A DNA stretch of 49,478 nt from Candidatus Parcubacteria bacterium. GTDB taxonomy: Bacteria; Patescibacteriota; Minisyncoccia; Sungbacterales; SURF-37. Below are positions 7,516 through 14,767 of this stretch, piece after piece. Under the pieces are notes generated by a model. That model made no database searches, had not been told where the DNA came from, and was given only the letters and a program-made list of their open reading frames with translations. The number at the start of each line of letters is the position of its first letter. Positions within the stretch are counted from its first letter, which is position 1. Where the stretch lies: the NCBI GenBank assembly GCA_003599755.1, contig QZJO01000009.1, positions 214,362 through 263,839 of the forward strand. The letters run 5' to 3'. The position numbers were made by a program, and so were the translations under genes.

Positions 7516-7944
7516 TCAGTTGCGGGCCCAGATGTCCGCGTTCTCGCCCTTGGGCCAGAGGGCCACGAAACACCGATCGAGATGCAGCGGCGGGTTCCAG
7601 TCCGAGTACTCGAACGTGATACGGGTCCTGCGCTCGAGCTTCCCGATCATCCGAAGCTCGATGGTGAGCTCCGCCTGATCCGCGAGGTACTGCCACCGCT
7701 CGAGCCGATCACGGTTCCGCCGCCGCAGGTTCGCGACGCGGAACACGCAGTTCTCGCCTTCGCACTCGACCGCACGGATCTCGGCCAGCACCTGCACCGA
7801 CTCACGGCCGCGCGCGTGCTGGATGAACTGGATCTGGCCGCCGATGTAGTCCGGCGCCCACCGACGGAAGTCGGCGTAGCGCTCGCGACGGATGCGATCG
7901 AGGTCAGCGACGGTGTGGCGCGGGTAGCGGTTGAAGCGACCCAT
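7516..7944 (-). CDS. hypothetical protein, 142 aa
   Basis: The start MGRFNRYPRHTVADLDRI is set by aaggagg seven bases before the ATG. The protein is rich in Arg and aromatics (RERYADFRRWAPDYIGGQIQF, RRRNRDRLERW), likely soluble, perhaps nucleic-acid binding, with ECEGENC as a cysteine pair. Not recognised. It has a very strong promoter about 150 nt upstream, a five-codon leader ORF in the leader, and a hairpin terminator after it. Confidence 0.65.
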   Translation of the reverse strand: MGRFNRYPRHTVADLDRIRRERYADFRRWAPDYIGGQIQFIQHARGRESVQVLAEIRAVECEGENCVFRVANLRRRNRDRLERWQYLADQAELTIELRMIGKLERRTRITFEYSDWNPPLHLDRCFVALWPKGENADIWARN

Positions 7945-8046
7945 GACTTCCTCCTTCGAGGCGGTGTGCGGTTCGTGCCGCACCCCTCTCTCGGAAGAGA
8001 GCCATGTACTGCATGAGTGCGACGTCAGTTCTTCAAGAATGAGTCG

Positions 8047-8064
8047 CTAACGTTGGTAATGCAT
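8047..8064 (-). CDS. possible leader peptide MHYQR
   Basis: A five-codon ORF (ATG ... TAG) sits behind the strongest SD in the window (aaggaggaaagctc ATG), about 25 nt downstream of a consensus promoter. The next gene in the transcript starts about 100 nt later. It may be a translated leader controlling gene 7516-7944. The evidence is only the SD and position. Confidence 0.4.
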   Translation of the reverse strand: MHYQR

Positions 8065-8087
8065 GAGCTTTCCTCCTTTCTAATTAT

Positions 8088-8115
8088 ATTATATACTTTT
8101 ACAATAAATAGTCAA
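8088..8115 (-). promoter_or_regulatory. sigma70-type promoter
   Basis: TTGACT - 16 nt - TATAAT on the minus strand, in an AT-rich island between GC-rich genes. It drives the leader ORF and gene 7516-7944. Confidence 0.75.
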
Positions 8116-8185
8116 TATATCGCCTCTGTCGAGTTTGAAAGACGGCAAGCGATATTCTATAGTAGCTAAGCTGCGAAATTGATAT

Positions 8186-8256
8186 TCCGGGATCGTCTAG
8201 TGGTAGGACGCCGCGCTCTGGACGCGGAAACTGGGGTTCGAGTCCCTGTCCCGGAG
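8186..8256 (+). tRNA. tRNA-Gln(CTG)
   Basis: Acceptor TCCGGGA/TCCCGGA, D-arm GTC/GAC with TAGTGGTA loop, anticodon stem CCGCG/CGCGG with loop CTCTGGA (anticodon CTG), T-loop TTCGAGT, discriminator G as expected for Gln. CCA is not encoded. Its 3' part is the attachment site of mobile element 1, and it overlaps the antisense 3' end of the recombinase gene by about 60 bases. Confidence 0.93.
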
Positions 8257-9906
8257 GAGAAGGCGTGATTTCGGGTCAGAATCCCGGAATCGTGCCTTAG
8301 CAAGAGGGTTTCTGGAGGTTCGAATTTTCTTTCGAGGCTCCTGTGACTCCATGATAGATTTATCGGGCGCTGTTACAGCAACGCCAGACAGGACGCCCTT
8401 TTCGGGGGTGTTTTGTGTTGGTTCGAATTTTTCGGCATCCAGCTTCTCTTGTACGCGCCTCGCAAGGCGTTCTACTGGCTCCGAGAGAGTATACGCAACC
8501 TTCTTATCCTTCAGCATCAAGGCGGAAAAGATGTAGCCAAGCAGGAGTCGCCGTTCGTCTGGTGTGCGTTTTTCATAGATTTCCCTAGCCCGGCGGGCTA
8601 AATCGATTACATCGAGCCAAAGTTCAAAATAGCGTGACTCCTCGGATTTGAGACGAGTCATCTGCTCACGGATTTGCTCTTGCTCATTATTAATTTCACC
8701 TTCTTTCCGTTTCCATACCTCATTCGAGACGCCATCATCTAGTCGAATTTCGAAAAGGCGGTCGAGTCTCTTCTGCAAACTTTCGTATCGAGCAGAGAGT
8801 GCGCGTAAAGCATTTTCCTTGTATTCAATCTCCTCTGCGTGGTCAGCCTTGATGCCGTTTCGTATAGCGTCTGCCTCCGCTGGCGTGATTGCTTCGAAGA
8901 GTTCGAATACCCCCTTAATTTGACCCTCGATTTCTTCCTCACGCACAAATGCCGTCTGCTTACATCCGCGATAATGATTGCAGTGGTAGTAAACGTGGCC
9001 TTTTTGAATTTCACCTGTGATAGTTCCACCACATTCGCTACAAGTCAAAGTTTTCTTGAAAGCAAAAATATGTTTTCGGTACTTGGGGCCTCCTCCGCGG
9101 ACAAGACGTTGTTGAACAACATCAAAAAGCTCCTTCGTGATAAGTGCCGTATGCTTGCCATTTGGATGAACTTCACCATTCCAGCGCATAGCCCCATAGT
9201 AAAAAACTTCTTTCAGCAACCTTTCGATTGCACTCTTTACTACCATCCTTCCAGAGCGGGCGCGAAAACCTTCAGTGTATAATTTTTCCGTCAAAGATTT
9301 CAGCGAATAATTCCCCGAGGCATATAACTCAAAAGCCATCCTCACAAACGGTGCGCGCTCATCGTCTATGATGTGTTCTTTATGACCCCTGTCGCCCGTG
9401 GTTTTATAACCAATTGGCGGCTCTGCGGGCAACCATCCCTGTTCTAGTTTTTCACGATGACCCTTTCTCACCTCTTCAGATAGGTTTGTAATCTGTTTCT
9501 TTGCCAAAACAATCTCGATGTCCCAACGAAACTTTTCGTCGGAGGTAGCATTTCGATGTATAACCAAATTCTGTTTCACAAAATGAACTTGGCGTTCTGG
9601 AGCAATTTCTATCCAATCATTCACTACGACCGCTTCTTTCATATTACGCGTGAGTCGGTCAACTTTTTCGCAAAGCAAATTTTGGATTTGGTAGTCTTCA
9701 ATATACTCCATCATCGCAGAGAAAACTTGGCGTTGCTTTCTTCCGCTAGCAGATTCTGATATTGAGAAGATATTCGCAACTTTGAATCCTTTTCGTGCGG
9801 CATAATCTTTGAGTAATCTTTCTTGCGCTGGAAGCGAATAACCAGTTTCCTCTTGCTCGCGCGAGGAGACGCGACAGTAGAGAACTGCGCCGTTGTTTTT
9901 ATTCAT
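8197..9906 (-). CDS. large serine recombinase (integrase of element 1)
   Basis: The 569-residue protein starts MNKNNGAVLYCRVSSREQE; the catalytic serine lies in RVSS. The resolvase domain (EKVDRLTRN) is followed by the recombinase domain (PPIGYKTTGDRG), the zinc ribbon (CSECGGTITG ... YYHCNHYRGC) near residues 285-315, and a long coiled coil (residues ~355-430). It integrates and excises the element at tRNA-Gln. The last ~20 residues (RDRDSNPSFRVQSAASYH) are translated from the antisense strand of the tRNA itself, so the host target supplies the stop codon. After excision the tail would differ. Confidence 0.95.
   Translation of the reverse strand: MNKNNGAVLYCRVSSREQEETGYSLPAQERLLKDYAARKGFKVANIFSISESASGRKQRQVFSAMMEYIEDYQIQNLLCEKVDRLTRNMKEAVVVNDWIEIAPERQVHFVKQNLVIHRNATSDEKFRWDIEIVLAKKQITNLSEEVRKGHREKLEQGWLPAEPPIGYKTTGDRGHKEHIIDDERAPFVRMAFELYASGNYSLKSLTEKLYTEGFRARSGRMVVKSAIERLLKEVFYYGAMRWNGEVHPNGKHTALITKELFDVVQQRLVRGGGPKYRKHIFAFKKTLTCSECGGTITGEIQKGHVYYHCNHYRGCKQTAFVREEEIEGQIKGVFELFEAITPAEADAIRNGIKADHAEEIEYKENALRALSARYESLQKRLDRLFEIRLDDGVSNEVWKRKEGEINNEQEQIREQMTRLKSEESRYFELWLDVIDLARRAREIYEKRTPDERRLLLGYIFSALMLKDKKVAYTLSEPVERLARRVQEKLDAEKFEPTQNTPEKGVLSGVAVTAPDKSIMESQEPRKKIRTSRNPLAKARFRDSDPKSRLLLRDRDSNPSFRVQSAASYH
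8240..8256 (+). repeat. attL core of element 1
   Basis: GAGTCCCTGTCCCGGAG, the 3' end of tRNA-Gln. It is identical to 16169-16185. Confidence 0.85.
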
Positions 9907-9907
9907 C

Positions 9908-10315
9908 TCAATAAATTTTTATATTACCAAGCGCATTGACCTCACCGACGACCCTACCGCTCGTGTAATCACGCGCTTTGAGCAGAAAATTACCAGTGGC
10001 GGTGCGGTGTAAGGTTGATATCGCCGATAATGTTTTGGTTTTCTGTTCATAGGTAAGTAGATACCAGTCCGGCCCGACGAGGATTTCGAAACTCGACGTT
10101 CCAATGTCTTTCACATTCGTGATTACGTCATCCTCCGCAGCAGCCTCGAGCAACCTTTTTAATTCACTACTCGCCGCTACTTTTGCCTCGGGCGATGCCT
10201 CCTTCTGCGAGGAACTAATATAGACGCCAACCACGATAAGCGAGAGAACTAATATACCGACCAGAAGCGGCAACTTGCTTTTGCTTGCCGCCGCACCGAT
10301 TGTTTTTTCGTCCAT
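9908..10315 (-). CDS. membrane-anchored protein of element 1
   Basis: The 135-residue product starts MDEKTIGAAASKSK and has one transmembrane segment (LPLLVGILVLSLIVVGVYI) and an extracytoplasmic domain of about 95 residues ending GEVNALGNIKIY. The long track ORF to 10645 is rejected because it crosses a structured palindromic region. The stop is adjacent to the recombinase start (1-2 nt), suggesting co-transcription. Not recognised. Confidence 0.65.
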   Translation of the reverse strand: MDEKTIGAAASKSKLPLLVGILVLSLIVVGVYISSSQKEASPEAKVAASSELKRLLEAAAEDDVITNVKDIGTSSFEILVGPDWYLLTYEQKTKTLSAISTLHRTATGNFLLKARDYTSGRVVGEVNALGNIKIY

Positions 10316-10351
10316 AGATATTTTTATGAATAACAAAAAGGGACAGCCGAC

Positions 10352-10480
10352 CTGCAACCCACATCTTGGAAGCGGTGAAGCCCTCAATTGTGGAGGTACG
10401 ACTGCCCCTTGCTGCCCGCAATTGGGCAAAGAAGCTAGTCGCTTCACCGCTGAATAAATAAAATAAGATGTGGGTTGCAG
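10352..10480 (-). ncRNA. large multi-stem structured element, unknown class
   Basis: A perfect 16-bp outer stem (CTGCAACCCACATCTT/AAGATGTGGGTTGCAG) encloses a perfect 11-bp stem (AGCGGTGAAGC/GCTTCACCGCT). Inside are two smaller hairpins, CCTC/GAGG and GACT/AGTC with TGCCC/GGGCA. Both inner loops contain the self-complementary CAATTG, which could kiss. On the minus strand a T-rich tail (CCCTTTTTG) follows. It lies in the 5' leader of the membrane-protein gene. It may act as RNA or as a DNA cruciform; no known family was recognised. Confidence 0.5.
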
Positions 10481-10634
10481 ATAAATTATAGCATAACTAC
10501 AAGCATTTTGAAGGGGTGACACTTTGGATTGCGATTGCCTTTTCGCAACATTCTCCAAACTCTTATATCCATACATCTGGGATGTATGTACTAACTCCGA
10601 GGTCCTATTACACGCTTTATCTCTTAGAAGAAGA

Positions 10635-11156
10635 TTATTCTTCATAGGGAGTCTTATTAGTGGTTGATTCTGACATTATCGGCGATGTAGATTCGGCACT
10701 ATCTAGCGACTCGCTCTGAACGGACACCAGAAACATAAACTCGTCGTACTGCCGCTGAGTTATTTTGCCCGTCTGGAGCAGTGCCAATTTTTCACTATCA
10801 ATAATGGCCTCCAATTTGCGCCACAAGCCATCGAGGTCGTAAACATAGGTGTGATATGGACGACCCGCTAAACGGCGAACAGAGAGGTACCCTAGGCGCT
10901 TCAGGTGTTCTTTAGAACGAAAGATGGTCCGTCGAGTTATCCCACTCTCTCGGCTCATCCGCTTAATACTTGGAAAAATTTCACCGTTTTGTCTTTTATA
11001 CGAAAGCAGATGTGAAAGAAAAACAAAATCTGACGAGCGTAATCCCAATGCTTTCGTGTTCCTCAAAAGGGCATTAGGAATCATCGTAAAACCGCTATGA
11101 GAAATCCGGTAACGGTACAATTTTCCAAATTTTTCCTCACTCGGATTTTTGTTCAT
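10635..11156 (-). CDS. helix-turn-helix protein (HTH_36-like) of element 1
   Basis: The product has about 173 residues and starts MNKNPSEEKFGKLYRYRI, overlapping the end of the small upstream ORF. The core SGFTMIPNALLRN ... LGLRSSDFVFLSHLLSYKRQNGEIFPSIKRMSRESGITRRTIFRSKEHLKRLGYL is a winged helix of the kind found in plasmid replication initiators and phage regulators. The tail is Ser/Thr-rich and probably disordered. An analogous HTH gene precedes the recombinase in element 2. Its role could be regulation of the integrase or replication of the excised circle. Confidence 0.8.
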   Translation of the reverse strand: MNKNPSEEKFGKLYRYRISHSGFTMIPNALLRNTKALGLRSSDFVFLSHLLSYKRQNGEIFPSIKRMSRESGITRRTIFRSKEHLKRLGYLSVRRLAGRPYHTYVYDLDGLWRKLEAIIDSEKLALLQTGKITQRQYDEFMFLVSVQSESLDSAESTSPIMSESTTNKTPYEE

Positions 11157-11286
11157 TCCCCATTTTCTGATTCCGATTGTCCTCAGAATCAAAACGCGCT
11201 AAGAGGTCGAAAAATCCGACAAGAGCTTCGACAATACGCTTGTCTGCAAGTGGAGTTTCTTCTTTTTTCGTTTCGTCTCGAGGCAT
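11137..11286 (-). CDS. small ORF heading the element 1 integrase operon (49 aa)
   Basis: This ORF is too short for the track. It reads MPRDETKKEETPLADKRIVEALVGFFDLL and ends QKMGNEQKSE. It is charged with a predicted amphipathic helix. Its end overlaps the HTH gene start by about 20 bases. A comparable small ORF (SDAEAQQIFEALSQLADLVL ... SNEQKKK) occupies the same place in element 2. The paired position supports reality; the sequence similarity is weak. Confidence 0.55.
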   Translation of the reverse strand: MPRDETKKEETPLADKRIVEALVGFFDLLARFDSEDNRNQKMGNEQKSE

Positions 11287-11291
11287 AAAAA

Positions 11292-11360
11292 TCCGCTAAT
11301 CGCTGGACGGGTTCAATGGGGAAGCGGACCCGTCAAGCGATTAACGGACACCCCCATTGA
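11292..11360 (-). promoter_or_regulatory. pseudoknot-like leader before the element 1 operon
   Basis: Arm a (11292-11312, tccgcTAATCGCTGGACGGGT) pairs with a' (11328-11348) over 21 bp with two mismatches. Nine bases of its loop (TCAATGGGG, 11313-11321) pair perfectly with 11352-11360 (CCCCATTGA), giving an a-b-a'-b' topology. On the minus strand the long stem is followed by ATTTTT and then the ATG of the small ORF. It could act as attenuator, translation control or DNA origin. The same topology occurs in element 2. Confidence 0.6.
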
Positions 11361-11372
11361 TTTACCGCACGC

Positions 11373-11400
11373 GAAAAAACCGCAGTCTCACGACTGTGGT
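11373..11400 (-). terminator. intrinsic terminator
   Basis: On the minus strand ACCACAGTC-GTGA-GACTGCGGT (9 bp, one wobble) is followed by TTTTTT. It stops leftward transcription before the pseudoknot leader. Confidence 0.75.
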
Positions 11401-11407
11401 GCTAAGC

Positions 11408-11457
11408 AAAATGGCTGCCACGCACCCCACACTCGTGAGATAAGTGGCAGCCATTTT
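11408..11457. repeat. 14-bp inverted repeat
   Basis: AAAATGGCTGCCAC and GTGGCAGCCATTTT, 22 nt apart, perfect. It may be a second, bidirectional terminator hairpin. Confidence 0.6.
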
Positions 11458-11767
11458 CCTGCCGTTCGCCCCCGTCAAAGGGTAGCGACTCAAAGGAGGT
11501 TCCCATCCTCCGGTAACACGCACTCTAACTTGGAGAGTAGCGTTCTCTGAATCAGTAATCCCTCCCACGGAGGAGATTGCTTTTGAACCGAATCGGATTC
11601 AGAGTAGGTGACTAAATTTTATTCCTCTAAAATGCTCTGTCAAGCACAATCCGATTTCGTCGAATTTCAGATTTTTATGCCACCGTTGCTTCACCGCGAG
11701 CGAAGCATTTTTTAACTTTTGGCGTATTTGCTTACATTTTGAAAATCGCCATACCACCAAGAATTTT
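11458..11767. other. 310-nt gap with no convincing gene
   Basis: Short ORFs here (for example 11362-11568 minus) lack an SD and run through hairpins. The sequence contains repeated ggagg/cctcc blocks (11490-11575) that could fold. A non-coding RNA transcribed leftward into the terminator at 11373 is possible, but I see no proof. Confidence 0.4.
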
Positions 11768-12160
11768 TTAGTCGTATGCGATGTGGCAGATAGACACGCC
11801 GTGCTCCCAAAGCGCTGGTTCAAGGACGGTATATCGGTGGCAACGACGTGGGTCTGCCTCCGCACACATCACGCAAACCCTAACTCCGTTCCTAGTCATT
11901 CGGACGAGTTCGCGAATGGCACCCTCGAAATTATTGTTTACGCCGCGACCACCGAGGTTTCGTCCTCGGATGAGGTATTGGATGTTTTCCGCTACAAGTG
12001 CTCTACCAAGGGGCATAGCGTTGAAATGCGGAGAGAAGCGTGAGGAGGGATAGGTGCGGACATCCACTAGGATGGCGATTCTGTATTCTTTCAGCTTTTC
12101 GAGAAACACCAGGAGTGTTTTGTTACTATGACCGATAGAAAAGGCAAGTGGTTTATCCAT
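11768..12160 (-). CDS. DUF488 family protein
   Basis: The 130-residue protein starts MDKPLAFSIGHSNKTLLVFLEKLKEYRIAILVDVRTYPSSRFSPHFN and later has CAEADPRRCHRY. Both are hallmark blocks of DUF488. The biochemical role is unknown; members often sit in accessory and defence loci. It is divergent from the ATPase gene with about 110 nt between, which must hold both promoters. Confidence 0.92.
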   Translation of the reverse strand: MDKPLAFSIGHSNKTLLVFLEKLKEYRIAILVDVRTYPSSRFSPHFNAMPLGRALVAENIQYLIRGRNLGGRGVNNNFEGAIRELVRMTRNGVRVCVMCAEADPRRCHRYTVLEPALWEHGVSICHIAYD

Positions 12161-12272
12161 ATTGTCTGGAACCTATCCAGAGCGCGAGGCCAAGTCAAAC
12201 AATCCAAAAAACGCTTGAAATTTTAAGCATTTCGCTGCATAATCGCAGAAACACCAGAACTAATGGATGGGG

Positions 12273-14063
12273 ATGAAATATACAAACTTTCGAGTCGAAA
12301 ACTTCAAAGGAATTCAGTCGCTCGAACTCAATTTAGCCCCGGAACGCGATTTAAAAATCTTTACTCTAGTGGGGTTAAATGAGAGTGGCAAAACTACCAT
12401 TCTCGAGGCTATAAACTTTTTTCAAAATGACATCCCAGAGGATAAGCGCCATACACTTATTCCTAAAAGTAAAAAATCAAATTTCAATGGTGCTGTTAGT
12501 GTTGAGGCAATACTCGTTCTAGATGCCGAAGACGAAGAATCTATAAAAATTTTCTCTAAAAATAATGGGTTTATCATCACGCAGGACATTAAAAGTATAA
12601 CCCTCACTAAGAAATATGTTTTCCTCCGTTCCGAATTTCAGAAAGTCGAGTGGTATTGGAAGGCACAAATCATCGGGAAGAAAAAGCGCTCAAATCAAAT
12701 AAAAGCCCTTTCTGCTACAGGACCGACGTTTCTTCTGATTGCTCAAAACCATATCCGGAAGTTATTACCAAGATTGGTATACTACCCAAATTTTCTATTC
12801 GACTTCCCTAATAAAATTTATTTGGAGGAGGCGGAAGGAGAATCCCAAGAGCAGCAGTTTTACCGTCAAGTTTTTCAAGATATTTTAGACTCATTAGACG
12901 GTGGCCTTCGACTCGATGAGCACGTTTTGAATCGCCTAAAATCCAGCACAGAGCAAAATCGAGAAGCTCTCGATTCGACCATTAACCAGATGGGTTCCAA
13001 GATAACGAAAACTGTCTTTAAGGCCTGGGAAGAATTATTCAAATCACGCGGAAAAGAAATAATCATCAAACCAGATTTTGAGACTATCGAAGGCGGCGAG
13101 AAAAAGTATTTTATCGAACTTAAATTAAAGGCTGGCTCGGAACAGTATCAGATTTCGGAAAGGAGTCTCGGCTTCAAATGGTTTTTTGCTTTCTTACTCT
13201 TCACTGAATTTAGAAAAAATAGGGCTGCCGATAAGGGGGAGATTTTATTCCTCCTAGATGAACCGGCTTCAAATTTACACTCGACCGCACAAATGAAATT
13301 GGTGAAAACATTTCAGGAACTCGTAAGCAAAAGTAAACTTATCTATACAACACACAGTCATCACTTGATAAATGGCGATTGGCTGGAAGGCGCTTTTATT
13401 GTTCGGAATAGAGCGCTGGATTATGAAAATGAATTTAACTACGACGCCTCTCAAACTGACATAAGTGCGGTTCCTTACAAACAGTTTGTTGCAAAGCATC
13501 CAGAGCAACAGACTTATTTTCAGCCGATACTGGATAGTCTTGATTACAAGCCGAGTTCCCTCGAGATGGTTCCGGATATAGTCATCGTTGAAGGGAAAAA
13601 TGATTTTTATACCTTCAAATACCTAAATGAGGTTATTCTGAATAGGAAATTTACGCTCAACTTTTACCCAGGTAACGGCGCGGGGAAAAATGGTCAGGTC
13701 ATTAAATTGTACCTCTCTTGGGGTAGAAAATTTGTGGTCATTATGGATTCCGATGTAGCAGGGAGAGAGGCAAAAGAAAAGTATCTCTCAGATTTTGGTA
13801 AAATCATTGATGGCAGAGTATTTACGCTCGCAGACGTTAATTCACGGTGGAACAAAATTGCTACAGAGGGGATGTTTGCGAAACGGGAGCGAATAAAAGT
13901 TATCCAAACTCTGGACGATAAGTTCAAGCAGGATAGCAAACAGAAGTTCAATTTGGCTATGCAAAATTTAGTATTTTTTGGGAGACCGATGGTCTTCGGT
14001 GATACGACAAAAAAGAAATTTGAAGATTTGTTCAATTTCTTAACAACTAAACTTCAATCGTGA
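12273..14063 (+). CDS. OLD-like ABC ATPase with C-terminal TOPRIM domain
   Basis: The product has about 596 residues. The N-terminal SMC/ABC-type ATPase begins MKYTNFRVENFKGIQSL, with Walker A GLNESGKTTILEA near residue 36, a signature-like ISERSLGFKWF, Walker B ILFLLDEPASNLH and H-loop TTHSHHLI. The C-terminus has TOPRIM features IVIVEGKNDFY (Glu) and VVIMDSDVAGREA (DxD). OLD, GajA and fused PARIS proteins share this plan; which group is closest cannot be told by eye. Its stop overlaps the next gene's GTG start by four bases, so it is translationally coupled to the restriction enzyme. Confidence 0.85.
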   Translation: MKYTNFRVENFKGIQSLELNLAPERDLKIFTLVGLNESGKTTILEAINFFQNDIPEDKRHTLIPKSKKSNFNGAVSVEAILVLDAEDEESIKIFSKNNGFIITQDIKSITLTKKYVFLRSEFQKVEWYWKAQIIGKKKRSNQIKALSATGPTFLLIAQNHIRKLLPRLVYYPNFLFDFPNKIYLEEAEGESQEQQFYRQVFQDILDSLDGGLRLDEHVLNRLKSSTEQNREALDSTINQMGSKITKTVFKAWEELFKSRGKEIIIKPDFETIEGGEKKYFIELKLKAGSEQYQISERSLGFKWFFAFLLFTEFRKNRAADKGEILFLLDEPASNLHSTAQMKLVKTFQELVSKSKLIYTTHSHHLINGDWLEGAFIVRNRALDYENEFNYDASQTDISAVPYKQFVAKHPEQQTYFQPILDSLDYKPSSLEMVPDIVIVEGKNDFYTFKYLNEVILNRKFTLNFYPGNGAGKNGQVIKLYLSWGRKFVVIMDSDVAGREAKEKYLSDFGKIIDGRVFTLADVNSRWNKIATEGMFAKRERIKVIQTLDDKFKQDSKQKFNLAMQNLVFFGRPMVFGDTTKKKFEDLFNFLTTKLQS

Positions 14064-14767
14064 AAAGTTCACCACTGCGTAACCTCGATGTAATAAAGAC
14101 CTGGGTTAAGGATATATACGCTGATTTTGCGTTTGATATCATTGGATTTGCCACGAAAAGCGGCAAGGCAATCCCCCTGAACCTAGAGCCGGGTACACTA
14201 GGGAATGTAATCGAGGGCGTTCTCATCGCGCACCTAAATCAAAAAGTGAACGGGGATACAAATATCTCGGTTACAGAAGGGGGTTTCCGATACTACCCAG
14301 ACCTCGAACTCACGGGACCTTTATTTGACAACCAATTAATAGCACTTGATATAAAAGCGGCTCGCCGAAGCGAGAGAAACCAAAACCGAACACAATCTCG
14401 AATCACACTTTACAGTTTTGGAACTTATCTTAAATTTCAGGATAAAAAATTCCCGCAGACCATAAGGCCGTTTGCAGATTATAAATATCACCTTGACCTC
14501 ATCGCGATTTTCGATGTGAACCCAAAGGAGAAAAGCGTTGGCAACTTTGAGTTGCTAATTGTAGAACCCTGGAAGATTGCTTCCAAAACTGCCTCTAGCG
14601 CTACCAGAGACTATGTAGGAGCAATTATGGAGATTGATAAAATAAAGAATGAAACAGGCGGCGAGTTTAAAACCCAGAAGGAATTTTATGATTTCTGGGC
14701 TTCAATCCCTCGTCGTGGTCAAGCGGCGAAGGAGCGTGGAATAGATTCTACGCAAGCTGCTCCTTAA
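14060..14767 (+). CDS. EcoRV-like type II restriction endonuclease
   Basis: The 235-residue protein has a GTG start. The PD-(D/E)XK core reads RYYPDLELTG ... LIALDIKAA, matching the EcoRV order PD-x(n)-DIK. Other EcoRV-like landmarks are FDIIGFATKSGKAIPL near the N-terminus, RPFADYKYHLDLIAIFDV, and a C-terminal KTQKEFYDFWASI resembling EcoRV DSEDEFLDYWRNY. It would cut unmodified DNA, with the convergent C5 methyltransferase as the presumed protector. EcoRV's own partner is an adenine methyltransferase, so the target here probably differs. The family assignment is from recalled sequence similarity. Confidence 0.8.
   Translation: MKSSPLRNLDVIKTWVKDIYADFAFDIIGFATKSGKAIPLNLEPGTLGNVIEGVLIAHLNQKVNGDTNISVTEGGFRYYPDLELTGPLFDNQLIALDIKAARRSERNQNRTQSRITLYSFGTYLKFQDKKFPQTIRPFADYKYHLDLIAIFDVNPKEKSVGNFELLIVEPWKIASKTASSATRDYVGAIMEIDKIKNETGGEFKTQKEFYDFWASIPRRGQAAKERGIDSTQAAP

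Noticed and set aside
10352-10480. Retron-like msr/msd region
   Set aside because: The inverted repeats are suggestive, but no reverse transcriptase gene is present in the element.
9908-10645. 245-aa version of the membrane protein in the track
   Set aside because: The first 110 residues translate the palindromic structure; MDEKTIGAAA gives a normal signal-anchor start.
11362-11568. 68-aa minus ORF with a hydrophobic C-terminus
   Set aside because: Runs through two perfect hairpins and a terminator, no SD.
12273-14767. Assignment as a standard Gabija or PARIS system
   Set aside because: The ATPase-TOPRIM plan fits several families, and no UvrD-like GajB is present; the second gene is an EcoRV-like nuclease. 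A family name needs a profile search.
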